64,000 nucleotides of DNA from QZKY01 sp963666295 (GCA_963666295.1 OY762707.1:620001-684000); one strand, 5' to 3'; positions 27,501-36,958 are shown, counted from the stretch's first letter. The notes: generated from the letters alone by a model not told the origin. Made by a program: numbers and translations.

Positions 27501-28659
27501 CCGAATCCTCGGTCGGCGGTTCACCAGGACGCATCATGCGATAGATTGCAATTTTTGCAGCCATCTGATCTGCCGTCTCATCCGTACGCAGCGTCTCGGA
27601 AATGTAGGAACCCTGATCCAGCTCATTTGTATAAAGCGTCTGAATTTCGCCAATTTCTGCTTCTCGCAATTTGGCGAGCAATTCCTCGGTCAGTTCGTCA
27701 TTGGCACTGGCAAGTACTTCGCCAGTATCCTGATCAACAACATTCTGCGCCAGTGCGCGACCATACAGATATTCCTCAGGCACAGAAATCCGCGTTATGC
27801 CTGCAGCCGCGATATCGCGCAAATTTCTGGCATTGATACGCTTGTCTTTGGTAACAAGGGATTTTCCGTCCTTATCCGTGATATCGAAACGCGCCACTTC
27901 ACCACGCATGCGCTCCGAAATAAATTCCATTTCAGCGCCATCAGCGTGCAAGGAAAATTTGTCGAACGCGAAGAAATTTTCAAGAATCTCCTCATTAGAC
28001 ATGCCGATTGCCTTGAGCAGGGTCGTCACGGGCATCTTGCGGCGACGATCTACCCTGAAAAATAAAATATCTTTCGGGTCAAATTCAAAATCCAGCCAAG
28101 AACCACGATACGGAATAACCCGCGCCGAAAAGAGCAATTTCCCGGAAGAGTGCGTCTTGCCGCGATCATGTTCAAAAAACACACCCGGAGAACGGTGCAA
28201 CTGAGACACGATGACGCGCTCTGTGCCGTTAATCACGAATGAGCCGGTATTTGTCATGAGCGGCAATTCCCCCATGTACACTTCCTGCTCTTTCATTTCC
28301 TTAACAACCGGTTTGGTCGGCGATTCCTTGTCCAGAATAACAAGCCTCACCCGCGCACGCAGTGGCGATGCGTAGGTCAGGCCGCGCTGCTGACATTCCT
28401 TGACGTCGAACGGCGGCTCACCAAGGTTGTACGAAATAAATTCCAGTCGCGCAAAGCCATTGTGGGACACGATTGGAAAAATGGATGCAAACGCTGACTG
28501 CAAACCGTAATTTTCACGATGATTCGGCGCTTTGTCCGACTGCAAAAAATTCCGGTATGACTCAAGCTGGGTTGCCAGCAGGAATGGAACGTTATGAACA
28601 TCTTGACGCTTCGCAAATGACTTCCGAACGCGTTTCTTCTCAGTAAATGAGTAATGCAT
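24553..28659 (-). CDS. rpoB: RNA polymerase beta subunit
   Basis: A 1368-residue protein with all beta-subunit landmarks. These include the rifampicin region, S-Q-L-S-Q-F-M-D-Q-T-N-P-L-S-E then T-H-K-R-R-V-S-A-L-G-P, with the Asp, His and Ser positions often mutated in resistance all in the sensitive state. V-C-P-I-E-T-P-E-G-P-N-I-G-L-I-N-S and the C-terminal G-G-K-A-Q-F-G-G-Q-R-F-G-E-M-E-V-W-A-L are also present. I start at ATG 28659 (M-H-Y-S-F-T-E-K-K-R), which has AGGAG upstream; a longer frame to 28680 is unsupported. It follows rplL after about 260 bp. Confidence 0.99.
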   Translation of the reverse strand: MHYSFTEKKRVRKSFAKRQDVHNVPFLLATQLESYRNFLQSDKAPNHRENYGLQSAFASIFPIVSHNGFARLEFISYNLGEPPFDVKECQQRGLTYASPLRARVRLVILDKESPTKPVVKEMKEQEVYMGELPLMTNTGSFVINGTERVIVSQLHRSPGVFFEHDRGKTHSSGKLLFSARVIPYRGSWLDFEFDPKDILFFRVDRRRKMPVTTLLKAIGMSNEEILENFFAFDKFSLHADGAEMEFISERMRGEVARFDITDKDGKSLVTKDKRINARNLRDIAAAGITRISVPEEYLYGRALAQNVVDQDTGEVLASANDELTEELLAKLREAEIGEIQTLYTNELDQGSYISETLRTDETADQMAAKIAIYRMMRPGEPPTEDSVEALFNGLFYSEDRYDLSAVGRMKFNSRIGRDELEGAMTLSNEDVLAVIKILVELRNGRGEVDDIDHLGNRRVRCVGELAENQFRAGLVRVERAVRERLGQAEADNLMPHDLINSKPISAAIREFFGSSQLSQFMDQTNPLSEITHKRRVSALGPGGLTRERAGFEVRDVHPTHYGRVCPIETPEGPNIGLINSLALYARLNQYGFLETPYRKVVDSKVTDQIEYLSAIEEARYIIAQANAAIDENGVLSDELVSAREAGETILVSPERVEYMDVAPGQIVSVAASLIPFLEHDDANRALMGANMQRQAVPCLRPEKALVGTGVERTVAVDSGTTVQALRGGVVDLVDAGRIVIRVNDEETAAGEVGVDIYNLIKYTRSNQNTNINQRPIVKVGDVVEKDDVIADGASTDFGELALGQNMLVAFMPWNGLNFEDSILISENVVKDDRYTSIHIEELSVVARDTKLGSEEITRDISNLAESQLARLDESGIVYIGAEVEAGDVLVGKVTPRGETQLTPEEKLLRAIFGEKASDVKDTSLRVPSGMVGTVIDVQVFTREGLERDKRAQQIIDDELKRYRLDLNDQLRIVEGDAFQRIERLLVGKTVNGGPQRLPKGSTVTAEYLADLDKFHWFDIRPADEDTATSLEAIKESIAEKRHQFDLAFEEKRKKLTQGDELQPGVQKMVKVYLAVKRRLQSGDKMAGRHGNKGVVSRIVPVEDMPHLADGTPVDIVLNPLGVPSRMNVGQILETHLGWAAKGIGERIGEMLKQQAKMAELRAFITGLYKEPGKDEDIDSFTDAEIVELANNLKRGVPFATPVFDGANEEEVRRMLDIAYPDDVAKQLGMTSSKNQVSLIDGRTGEVFDRPVTVGYMHMLKLHHLVDDKMHARSTGPYSLVTQQPLGGKAQFGGQRFGEMEVWALEAYGASYVLQEMLTVKSDDVAGRTKVYENLVKGDHVIDAGMPESFNVLVKEIRSLGIDIDLERN

Positions 28660-28891
28660 GGACACTCCTATGAGTGGCAAAAGGATGGAAAATTCAGGCT
28701 TCGCACAGGCATTACACCTAAAAATGCTGCTTCAAAGCCTCAAGTTCCACACCCTCTTAAAATGTACATCCCTCGTCAAAGCTGCACTCTGCAGTTTCAT
28801 TGCGAGGACACTGCCCCAAGTCGTCACCAAAACGACAATAGAGTCAAGCCAGTCCCCTCCTTATCCAGAGAGAGCTGGCATTTGACTCCAA

Positions 28892-28906
28892 GGCTACAAA
28901 GTAGCC
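28892..28906 (-). other. Hairpin in the rplL-rpoB spacer, possible attenuator
   Basis: GGCTAC and GTAGCC pair around a 3-nt loop 14 bp past the rplL stop. There is no strong U tract. E. coli has a partial terminator at this point that lowers rpoBC expression relative to rplJL; this may be the counterpart. Confidence 0.4.
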
Positions 28907-28920
28907 CTTGCATATTGCAA

Positions 28921-29301
28921 TTACTTGAGCTCGACCTTTGCGCCTGCTTCTTCGAGCTTCTTCTGTGCCTCTTCGGCTTCCGCCTTGGAAATACCTTCTT
29001 TCACAGGTTTTGGAGCACTATCAACGATTTCCTTGGCTTCTTTCAAGCCAAGGCCAGTGATTTCACGCACCACCTTGATGACGCTAACCTTGTTGGCGCC
29101 GAAGTCGGTCAGAACCAGGTCAAACTCTGTTTGCTCCTCAGCGGCTGCGCCACCGTCGGCTGCTCCACCTGCTGGACCTGCAACTGCCATTGCCGCAGCA
29201 GAAACACCAAATTTTTCCTCGAATGCTTTTACCAGATCGTTCAGATCCATCACGCTCATGGCGCCAACAGCTTCCAGGATATCCTCTTTGCTAATTGCCA
29301 T
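28921..29301 (-). CDS. rplL: 50S ribosomal protein L7/L12
   Basis: A 126-residue acidic stalk protein. The N-terminal dimerisation helix pair (M-A-I-S-K-E-D-I-L-E-A-V) is followed by an alanine/glycine-rich hinge at about 35-55 and the C-terminal domain with K-V-S-V-I-K-V-V-R-E-I-T-G-L-G-L-K-E-A-K, which recruits translation factors. It lies 52 bp after rplJ, whose product anchors L7/L12 dimers on the ribosome. Confidence 0.98.
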   Translation of the reverse strand: MAISKEDILEAVGAMSVMDLNDLVKAFEEKFGVSAAAMAVAGPAGGAADGGAAAEEQTEFDLVLTDFGANKVSVIKVVREITGLGLKEAKEIVDSAPKPVKEGISKAEAEEAQKKLEEAGAKVELK

Positions 29302-29353
29302 CTCAAACTCCTAATTAATTCTTTAATTACACCAAATTGGTAACTTGACTTTG

Positions 29354-29851
29354 TTAAGCTGCCTCAGCTTCTTGCTTCGCTGCCAAAGCGGCAAGCGCAC
29401 GAGCAAAAGCGGAAACAGGTGCCTGCATAACTCCGAGAAGCTGTGCCAGCAACACTTCGCGGCTTGGGATGTTCGCCAAAGCTTGAACGCCCGCCTGATC
29501 GAGTTGCTCACCTGCATAGTTGCCTGCCTTAATGACCAGACGGCTATTGCTTTTCGCAAATTCATTAATGATTTTTGCTGCAGCAACAGCATCCTCTGAA
29601 ATCGAATAGATCAGAGGACCCGTCATTTCATCAGCCAGCGGCGCGAAAGGCGTTCCTTCAACAGCGCGTCGTGCAAGCGTATTTTTCACCACTCGCAGGT
29701 ACACACCTTCCTCTCGCGCTTTTGCGCGCAGTTTAGTCAAGTCGCCAACCTGGATGCCTCGATACTCGGCCAATACGATGGTCTGAGCTGCCCCTACCTT
29801 TTCGGAAAGCTCAGCAACTACGGCCTTTTTTTCATTCAGATTGAGACCCAC
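29354..29851 (-). CDS. rplJ: 50S ribosomal protein L10
   Basis: The product is 165 residues, the standard length, when started at GTG 29851, which gives M-G-L-N-L-N-E-K-K-A-V-V-A-E and a GGAGG placed 6 bp upstream. An in-frame TTG at 29857 abuts the GGAGG directly and is unlikely. L10 binds 23S rRNA and carries the L7/L12 stalk; with L12 it is known to repress its own translation through the mRNA leader. The upstream 280 bp would contain that leader. Confidence 0.97.
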   Translation of the reverse strand: MGLNLNEKKAVVAELSEKVGAAQTIVLAEYRGIQVGDLTKLRAKAREEGVYLRVVKNTLARRAVEGTPFAPLADEMTGPLIYSISEDAVAAAKIINEFAKSNSRLVIKAGNYAGEQLDQAGVQALANIPSREVLLAQLLGVMQAPVSAFARALAALAAKQEAEAA

Positions 29852-30131
29852 GGTCAACCTCCAAAAAAGATGCTCGGCAAATTGCTTTGCATCGGTTCGA
29901 ACACGGTGTCCAAAGTCAAGGAGTTCACGGCCAAGAATATCAGCCCCGAAACAACAAAACTATTTGGGCGCACCATCTGCGTTGGGTATTTACCGATTTC
30001 TCGACAAATGTTTAACTTTCCTCAAAATGAGAATTGCCCAACGGTCTTTGATTGCCAAAACCCGCATTCTGCAAGTTCAGCCCAAAGAACTGCCTGCCCA
30101 CCCGAAGGTGTGCAGGTCTTAATTCATCAAA
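29852..30131 (-). promoter_or_regulatory. rplJ leader / rplA-rplJ spacer with UUCG hairpin
   Basis: About 280 bp without a gene. At 30093-30116 a leftward transcript forms CCTGCACACC-TTCG-GGTGGGCAGG, a 10-bp stem with one mismatch and an exceptionally stable UUCG loop, 15 bp after the rplA stop. No U tract follows, so it is more likely a processing or partial-termination element. The remaining stretch up to rplJ is the place where L10-L12 autoregulation acts in relatives; I could not confirm that fold. Confidence 0.5.
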
Positions 30132-30827
30132 TTACGACATCAACCCGGTATAATCAACGCGAACGCCCGCGCCCATCGTTGAAGACAGCGAGACTTTGCG
30201 CATGTAGGCACCCTTGGCGCTCGTTGGCCTGGCCTTCACCAATGCATCAATCAGCGCAAGCAAGTTTGACTTCAGCGCGTCATCACCAAAAGAGTTGCGG
30301 CCCACGGTAGCATGAATAATGCCGTTGCGGTCGGTTCGATATTGAACCTGGCCAGCCTTTGCATTTTTTACTGCCGTAGCCACGTCCGGGGTTACCGTGC
30401 CGACTTTCGGGTTCGGCATCAAGCCGCGCGGCCCGAGAATCTGACCCAGCGCACCAACCACACGCATGGTATCTGGTGATGCAATCACGATGTCAAACGG
30501 CATATCTCCCGCTTTGATGCGTTCCGCCAGATCTTCCATGCCGACGATGTCCGCACCCGCTTCCTTGGCTTGCTCAGCCTTTTCGCCTGCTGCGAACACA
30601 GCCACACGCACCGATTTGCCCGTGCCAGCCGGCAAAACAACGGAACCGCGAACTACCTGGTCTGATTTTCTCGGATCCACGCCCAGCTGAATCGCGACGT
30701 CGATGGATTCGTCAAATTTTGCTGTCGCAAATTCACGCACCAAAGAAAGCGCCTCTTCAAATGGATAAACTTTAGTGCGATCAATCTTGGCATTCATCGC
30801 TTGTACACGCTTGGATACTTTAGCCAT
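30132..30827 (-). CDS. rplA: 50S ribosomal protein L1
   Basis: A 231-residue L1 protein. Typical stretches are K-F-D-E-S-I-D-V-A-I-Q-L-G-V-D-P-R-K-S-D-Q near the front, L-G-P-R-G-L-M-P-N-P-K-V-G-T-V-T in the second domain and G-A-Y-M-R-K-V-S-L-S-S-T-M-G at the end. L1 binds 23S rRNA at the E-site stalk and can repress the rplKA mRNA. The ATG overlaps the rplK stop by one base (TAATG), so the pair is translationally coupled. Confidence 0.99.
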   Translation of the reverse strand: MAKVSKRVQAMNAKIDRTKVYPFEEALSLVREFATAKFDESIDVAIQLGVDPRKSDQVVRGSVVLPAGTGKSVRVAVFAAGEKAEQAKEAGADIVGMEDLAERIKAGDMPFDIVIASPDTMRVVGALGQILGPRGLMPNPKVGTVTPDVATAVKNAKAGQVQYRTDRNGIIHATVGRNSFGDDALKSNLLALIDALVKARPTSAKGAYMRKVSLSSTMGAGVRVDYTGLMS

Positions 30828-31258
30828 TACGCACCCTCCACCGTTACGCCAATTGAGCTTGCAGAGCCCGCGATTGTACGCACAGCAGCATCCATATCTG
30901 CCGCAGTCAGATCCGGCATTTTCAATGTTGCTATTTCTTCAGCCTGAGCACGGGTAATAGAACCCACCTTGTCAACGTGCGGCCTAGGTGACCCGGATTG
31001 AATACCTGCCGCCTTCTTGATCAGGAAGGTCGCCGGAGGCGTCTTCATTTCAAAAGAAAAGGACTTGTCCTGATAGGCCGTAATCACAACAGGAACCGGC
31101 ATGCCCGCTTCCATACTCTGCGTTCTCGCATTAAATGCCTTGCAGAATTCCATGATATTCAAGCCACGCTGACCCAGAGCCGGGCCAATTGGTGGAGAAG
31201 GATTGGCCTTACCAGCTGGTACTTGCAGCTTGATAAAGCCGGCGATTTTCTTTGCCAT
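30827..31258 (-). CDS. rplK: 50S ribosomal protein L11
   Basis: The 143-residue product carries the proline-rich N-terminal domain with P-A-G-K-A-N-P-S-P-P-I-G-P-A-L-G-Q-R-G and the C-terminal rRNA-binding domain ending V-R-T-I-A-G-S-A-S-S-I-G-V. L11 forms the GTPase-associated centre and is required for RelA activation. It is 111 bp downstream of nusG and overlaps rplA by one base. Confidence 0.99.
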   Translation of the reverse strand: MAKKIAGFIKLQVPAGKANPSPPIGPALGQRGLNIMEFCKAFNARTQSMEAGMPVPVVITAYQDKSFSFEMKTPPATFLIKKAAGIQSGSPRPHVDKVGSITRAQAEEIATLKMPDLTAADMDAAVRTIAGSASSIGVTVEGA

Positions 31259-31369
31259 AACTTAGTTTTCCTAAAATTGTGAGTAATAACGCAATCATCG
31301 CTTTACAACGAATCAAGCTCCTCTGCCAGATCATTTAACGTGCGCCCGGCCCCACACAAGAAATCGTCT

Positions 31370-31969
31370 TTAAACTTTTTCAACCTGGCCGAACTCAAGC
31401 TCAACCGGCGTAGCACGCCCGAAAATAGTCACAGAAACGCGCAAACGCGATTTCTCATAATTCACTTCCTCGACATTGCCATTGAAATCCGCAAATGGCC
31501 CATCTTTGATTCGAACAAACTCACCAACTTCATAAAGCACTTTCGGACGCGGTTTCTCCACGCCTTCCTGCATTTGCTGCAAAATCTTTTCTATCTCGGC
31601 AGCAGGTACTGGCGAAGGCTTGTTTGACTTACCCCCAAGAAAGCCCGTTACCTTGCTCGTATTTTTCACTAGGTGCCAGGTATCATCGGTCATCTCCATT
31701 TCAACGAAGATGTAACCTGGAAAAAAGCGACGCTCTGTCACCGTTTTTTGACCACCTTTAACCTCAACCACCTCTTCGGTCGGCACAAGTATCTGCGAAA
31801 ACATATCCTGCATGCCAGAACGCTCTATTCGCTCCTCCAAGGACCGGCGAACACTCTTCTCCATGCCCGAATATGCCTGAACTACGTACCAACGCTTATC
31901 TCCCGAAGAAGACAACTCCTTATCGGCACCTACCTCATCTGCCGCGCTCGTTTGCTCATTTTCAGTCAC
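31370..31969 (-). CDS. nusG: Transcription elongation/antitermination factor NusG
   Basis: A 199-residue NusG. After a variable acidic N-terminal extension of about 25 residues comes W-Y-V-V-Q-A-Y-S-G-M-E-K-S-V, then P-G-Y-I-F-V-E-M-E in the NGN domain and the C-terminal KOW domain, V-R-I-K-D-G-P-F-A-D-F-N-G. It binds the beta' clamp to reduce pausing and links to Rho or ribosomal S10. The start is GTG 31969 with GGAG 7 bp upstream, only 3 bp after the secE stop. Confidence 0.98.
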   Translation of the reverse strand: MTENEQTSAADEVGADKELSSSGDKRWYVVQAYSGMEKSVRRSLEERIERSGMQDMFSQILVPTEEVVEVKGGQKTVTERRFFPGYIFVEMEMTDDTWHLVKNTSKVTGFLGGKSNKPSPVPAAEIEKILQQMQEGVEKPRPKVLYEVGEFVRIKDGPFADFNGNVEEVNYEKSRLRVSVTIFGRATPVELEFGQVEKV

Positions 31970-31972
31970 GAC

Positions 31973-32353
31973 TTATCTCCACCCCAGAATCACGCTGTAG
32001 AGGACAAAACCAAGCACTTTATCGGCACCCCACAGAAACAGTGCCATCACCAGCACAAAACCAAAGACAATCGCCGTAACTCTAAGCGTCTGCTTACGCT
32101 CAGGCCAAACAACTTTCTTGGTTTCACGCAAGGACTCCTGCGCAAAAGACAGCAAACCGCGCCCTGTCGACGACATCCAGACAAAAATCACACCAACAAC
32201 CAAACCTACAGCCAGCACACCTGTGCGCACCAACACTGACTTGTCAGACAAAAAATAAAAACCAACCAGACCAGCCATGACCGCCACAACTGCCAAGACC
32301 ACTTTAAGCTTGTCGCCGGAAGTGCTTACCGTTTGTAAAGAATGATTAGACAT
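31973..32353 (-). CDS. secE: Preprotein translocase subunit SecE
   Basis: A 126-residue protein of the longer three-helix SecE class, with two extra N-terminal membrane helices at about 16-35 and 40-58. The conserved amphipathic/third-helix part follows: F-A-Q-E-S-L-R-E-T-K-K-V-V-W-P-E-R-K-Q-T and a final hydrophobic helix. SecE clamps SecY in the SecYEG channel. The gene sits between tRNA-Trp and nusG, its usual place. Confidence 0.96.
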   Translation of the reverse strand: MSNHSLQTVSTSGDKLKVVLAVVAVMAGLVGFYFLSDKSVLVRTGVLAVGLVVGVIFVWMSSTGRGLLSFAQESLRETKKVVWPERKQTLRVTAIVFGFVLVMALFLWGADKVLGFVLYSVILGWR

Positions 32354-32388
32354 ACTCTTTCACTTGATGGTGCCTGCACACGATTCGG

Positions 32389-32464
32389 TGGCAGGGGCGG
32401 AGGGCATCGAACCCCCAACCTTCGGTTTTGGAGACCGACGCTCTGCCAATTGAGCTACGCCCCT
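32389..32464 (-). tRNA. tRNA-Trp (CCA)
   Basis: Leftward 76-nt cloverleaf: AGGGGCG acceptor, anticodon loop CTCCAAA (anticodon CCA), GTTCGAT T-loop, encoded CCA end. It lies between tuf and secE as in many proteobacteria. Confidence 0.97.
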
Positions 32465-32525
32465 CTAGGTGAGAAAAAACTACCGGGCGACTCATCGCCG
32501 CCCGGCAAAACAGCATTATATATGA

Positions 32526-33716
<1,191 letters not shown>

Positions 33717-33786
33717 TTTCGACTCCTAACAATTTGATGATAATGCCAGAAACACCACCGGCAATTCGCCGCCAATAACTAACTCT

Positions 33787-33861
<75 letters not shown>

Positions 33862-33899
33862 AACATAAAATCGCACCCATGAAGGGCGCGAAACCTAAC

Positions 33900-33973
33900 T
33901 GGAGCGGGTGAAGGGAATCGAACCCTCGTCGTAAGCGTGGAAGGCTTCTGCTCTACCATTGAGCTACACCCGC
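33900..33973 (-). tRNA. tRNA-Gly (TCC)
   Basis: 74-nt cloverleaf with GCGGGTG acceptor, anticodon loop CTTCCAC (anticodon TCC), GTTCGATT T-loop and encoded CCA. Confidence 0.96.
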
Positions 33974-34001
33974 CTGGGCGATCACTTCAACCACAAAATT
34001 T

Positions 34002-34087
34002 TGGTGGAGGGGGCTGGATTCGAACCAGCGTACTCGTAAGAGGGCAGATTTACAGTCTGCTGCCATTAACCACTCGGCCACCCCTCC
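34002..34087 (-). tRNA. tRNA-Tyr (GTA)
   Basis: 86-nt class II tRNA with a long variable arm, GGAGGGG acceptor, anticodon loop CTGTAAA (anticodon GTA) and encoded CCA. It is the first gene of the tRNA-tuf unit, with a strong promoter just upstream. Confidence 0.96.
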
Positions 34088-34101
34088 ACAACGAATCGAA
34101 G

Positions 34102-34130
34102 ATTATCAACTCTAGCGACAAGTTTGTCAA
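34102..34130 (-). promoter_or_regulatory. Sigma-70 promoter of the tRNA-Tyr/Gly/Thr-tuf unit
   Basis: Reading leftward, TTGACA (34125-34130) and GATAAT (34102-34107) are separated by exactly 17 bp. Initiation would fall 6-8 bp before tRNA-Tyr. Confidence 0.85.
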
Positions 34131-34136
34131 TACGAA

Positions 34137-34170
34137 TACGGCCGGAAAAACCGATTTTCCAGCCGCATTT
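34137..34170 (-). terminator. Possible terminator of the third receptor gene
   Basis: A leftward transcript can pair GGCTGGAAAA with TTTTCCGGCC (one G-U pair) 18 bp past the receptor stop. No long U tract follows, so the strength is uncertain. Confidence 0.45.
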
Positions 34171-34186
34171 CAAACAAGTTTCAGGT

Positions 34187-36562
34187 TTAATAAATACCGC
34201 ACCCAACGATGTAGTTCTGGTACTTCTCCAGATACATTGATTTTGGTTCAACCTGATTCGAAACAGGGTTCAAGAACTCATAGTCCTGCCATGCCGTTGG
34301 CTGATTACGCACCAATTCGATTCGCTCTTGTACATAAAGATTGCCGCCGCCGTCTTTTGCGTTGAAAAGATCCTGGCCGATCAAGTTGGCGTTAGCACCA
34401 TGCGCGACGTTCCTGCCAGTATCATCATAAACAGCGACATAAAGATCACGATCAACATATTGACCGAGTGGGTCACTGATCTCTGCAAAGGTGTTCTGGA
34501 CGCCATTCGTGTGCATGGAATCAATCGCCTTTTTGACCAGCGCCACTGCCTCATCTGCGGTACCGACTTCAAGGGTTTTTAGTTTGAAAGTGCCCACACG
34601 CTTCACCAAATCATTGGTTTGCGCTTCAAGCATCTCTGAAGATGAAGCCACCTGCTCAACCAAAGCGGCATTTTGCTGTGTTACCTGATCCATCTGGGAT
34701 ACCGCCTGATTGACTTGCTCTATACCTTCACTTTGCTCCCTGCTGGCAGCAGTAATTTCTGCCATGATATCGTTTACACGCTTAATGCTGGCGACCACTT
34801 CGCTCATGGTTGTGCCTGCCTGTTCGACCAATGCGCTCCCGACCCCCACTTTTTGCACAGAATCATCAATTAATTCCTTGATTTCCCGAGCAGCATTAGC
34901 ACTTCGCTGTGCCAGGCTTCGAACTTCAGTTGCAACAACCGCAAACCCGCGCCCTTGCTCTCCAGCGCGTGCCGCTTCAACAGCGGCATTAAGCGCGAGA
35001 ATATTGGTCTGAAACGCAATCCCGTCAATGACATTGATAATATCTGCAATTTTCTTCGACGACTGATTGATTTCACCCATCGTCGCAACGACCTCAGAGA
35101 CCACCGCCCCCCCCTTTGTGGCGACATCTGACGCCTCGGTCGCCAACTGATTGGCGTGCAAGCCATTCTCTGCATTCATGCGCACTGTAGATGTCAACTC
35201 CTCCATTGAAGAAGCTGTTTCTTCAAGCGAACTGGCTTGCTCTTCTGTCCTGGAGGACAAATCGTGATTACCCGATGAAATCTCTTTAGCCGCCGACTCA
35301 AGCGTATCTGCACCGCGCCTAACATTCCAAATCACATTAGCAAGCCCCTGACTGACGGTGTTCATCGCGGTCTGTAGCTGCCCCACCTCATCACTTCTGT
35401 TTACCTCAAGCTGGGAAGTCAGATCTCCTCCGGCTATTTGCCTTGCAAAATCTGTTACTTGACCAAGCGGTACAACCACGGATTTACGAATAAGGGTGTA
35501 GAGCAAAAAGGCCAGCAAGAGCACGGCTGCCGCACCTCCTGCAGCAAACAGTTTGCATATTTTTACCAATTCTTTCGTTAGCTCGTCCGTGAAGGTACCC
35601 CCCACTATCACAAAGTCCCAGTCACTAAATTCAGCAAAAGCTATCGTCCGCTCTCGGATGCTACCGTCCCCTGAAATAACGTCATACTGCATGACTCCAT
35701 TTTTTTTGGTCAGCATCTCCCTAACTACCTCGCGTCCATCTGCGCTTTTCAAGTCCAGCACGTTATGGCCTGGATCGTATTTTTTACCTGCAATAGTGGC
35801 ATGCATCTGGATCGTGCCGTATTCTTTCCCTTTCCTGTTGCTAACAGCGTAAAAGCTACCCGTATCGCCTACTGTGAGTGCCGACACACGCTTGTCAATG
35901 AGCCCAATCTCATCTGTATAGTCAAGACCAACAAACAAAACTGCATCGACCTCACCGTCGCTTCCGAATACTGGCTCATAGTGCGTGAAGTATTTTCGGC
36001 CGAAAAGGGTGGCCACGCCCCCATATGGCTTCCCATTCATGAGAAGTTTATAAGCTGGGTGGTCACGACTAAGCTTCGTTCCAACAGCACGCGCACCATC
36101 GGTCTTTTTCAGCGAGGTCGAGACCCTGATAAAGTCAGCACCAGATCGCGCGAATACCGTTGCCGGCACGCCGCTTATTGATGTAAATCGATCTGGATAA
36201 GAGTGATCGTTATTAATCACCACCCCGGCACTCTTTAAGACCGGCGTGCTTATTCCTGTCACATCGATAGTCGAAGAAGTGTCCAAACTGAATTTCCCCG
36301 GAAAAGCGCCAGAAAAAACCTTTACCGAACGCTTCGCTTCACGCTTTAAGTCAGCATTAAAAATCTCGATGAGGCTGATGACCGACTGAGTCTTGGCCTT
36401 TAACTCCTCCTTCGCACGAGCCTCAACAAGACCGGAAACAAAATGTCCGCTACCCCATACAAAAGCGCCAAACACTACCGCTATAAGTATGAAAAATATG
36501 ATTGACAGCCTCGTGCCCAACCTTAAACTACCAAACCCTCTTATCGTCATCTTGCTTTTCAT
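34187..36562 (-). CDS. Methyl-accepting chemotaxis protein with periplasmic Cache sensor and an extra C-terminal Cache domain
   Basis: At 791 residues this is about 200 longer than the two other receptors here. TM1 is at about 19-37, a large periplasmic sensor at 40-330 (Cache_3/Cache_2-like: F-I-R-V-S-T-S-L, Y-F-T-H-Y-E-P-V-F-G, G-S-F-Y-A-V, G-T-I-Q-M-H-A), TM2 at 339-358, then HAMP and a complete signalling coiled coil with the conserved tip. After residue 671 a second sensor follows: Y-V-A-V-Y-D-D-T-G, G-Q-D-L-F-N-A-K-D, D-Y-E-F-L-N-P, and Y-I-V-G-C-G-I-Y at the end, an sCache_2 pattern. This part should be cytoplasmic. It replaces the W-E-E-F tail. GAGGT precedes the ATG. Confidence 0.92.
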   Translation of the reverse strand: MKSKMTIRGFGSLRLGTRLSIIFFILIAVVFGAFVWGSGHFVSGLVEARAKEELKAKTQSVISLIEIFNADLKREAKRSVKVFSGAFPGKFSLDTSSTIDVTGISTPVLKSAGVVINNDHSYPDRFTSISGVPATVFARSGADFIRVSTSLKKTDGARAVGTKLSRDHPAYKLLMNGKPYGGVATLFGRKYFTHYEPVFGSDGEVDAVLFVGLDYTDEIGLIDKRVSALTVGDTGSFYAVSNRKGKEYGTIQMHATIAGKKYDPGHNVLDLKSADGREVVREMLTKKNGVMQYDVISGDGSIRERTIAFAEFSDWDFVIVGGTFTDELTKELVKICKLFAAGGAAAVLLLAFLLYTLIRKSVVVPLGQVTDFARQIAGGDLTSQLEVNRSDEVGQLQTAMNTVSQGLANVIWNVRRGADTLESAAKEISSGNHDLSSRTEEQASSLEETASSMEELTSTVRMNAENGLHANQLATEASDVATKGGAVVSEVVATMGEINQSSKKIADIINVIDGIAFQTNILALNAAVEAARAGEQGRGFAVVATEVRSLAQRSANAAREIKELIDDSVQKVGVGSALVEQAGTTMSEVVASIKRVNDIMAEITAASREQSEGIEQVNQAVSQMDQVTQQNAALVEQVASSSEMLEAQTNDLVKRVGTFKLKTLEVGTADEAVALVKKAIDSMHTNGVQNTFAEISDPLGQYVDRDLYVAVYDDTGRNVAHGANANLIGQDLFNAKDGGGNLYVQERIELVRNQPTAWQDYEFLNPVSNQVEPKSMYLEKYQNYIVGCGIY

Positions 36563-36801
36563 TCTGACCTCTACGTTTTCTAATTAATCTTTTTCATGGA
36601 GCGGATGGAAAATTGCTAAACAAGTTCATATCACCACAACACATCTACAACTATGAACTTACATGTCAAACTCTTTCGACAGACACTACTTGTTACGGCT
36701 TTATGACAAACATTTTTAGTATTTTTTTGGAAATGATTTAGGATTTGGTTGTGTTTATTGCTTAAGTGCTTGATGGCATTTGTTTTTTTGTTTTCAGACG
36801 C

Positions 36802-36836
36802 AAAAAACCCCAGGTTTTTATACCTGGGGTTTTTTT
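36802..36836. terminator. rrn operon terminator
   Basis: AAACCCCAGG and CCTGGGGTTT pair around an 8-nt AT loop with A/T runs on both sides. It lies just downstream of 5S rRNA in the leftward direction. Confidence 0.92.
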
Positions 36837-36843
36837 AATTAAA

Positions 36844-36958
36844 GCCTGACGATAACCTACTTTCACACTGGTTGCAGCACTATCATCGGCGCAGAGTCGT
36901 TTCACGTTCCTGTTCGGGATGGGAAGGAGTGGTACCAACCTGCTATGGTCATCAGGCA
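36844..36958 (-). rRNA. rrf: 5S rRNA
   Basis: The leftward sequence starts TGCCTGATGACC and ends with GTCAGGC, which pair to form the terminal stem. The internal GTTCCCATCC-type and CGAACAGG loop-A/loop-C segments are standard. Length is about 115 nt. Confidence 0.95.

Noticed and set aside
27091..28065. A 324-codon open frame antisense to rpoB, and others antisense to rpoC (for example 22948-23541)
   Set aside because: Strong constraint on the sense rpoB/rpoC codons produces long antisense frames; no ribosome site or recognisable protein.
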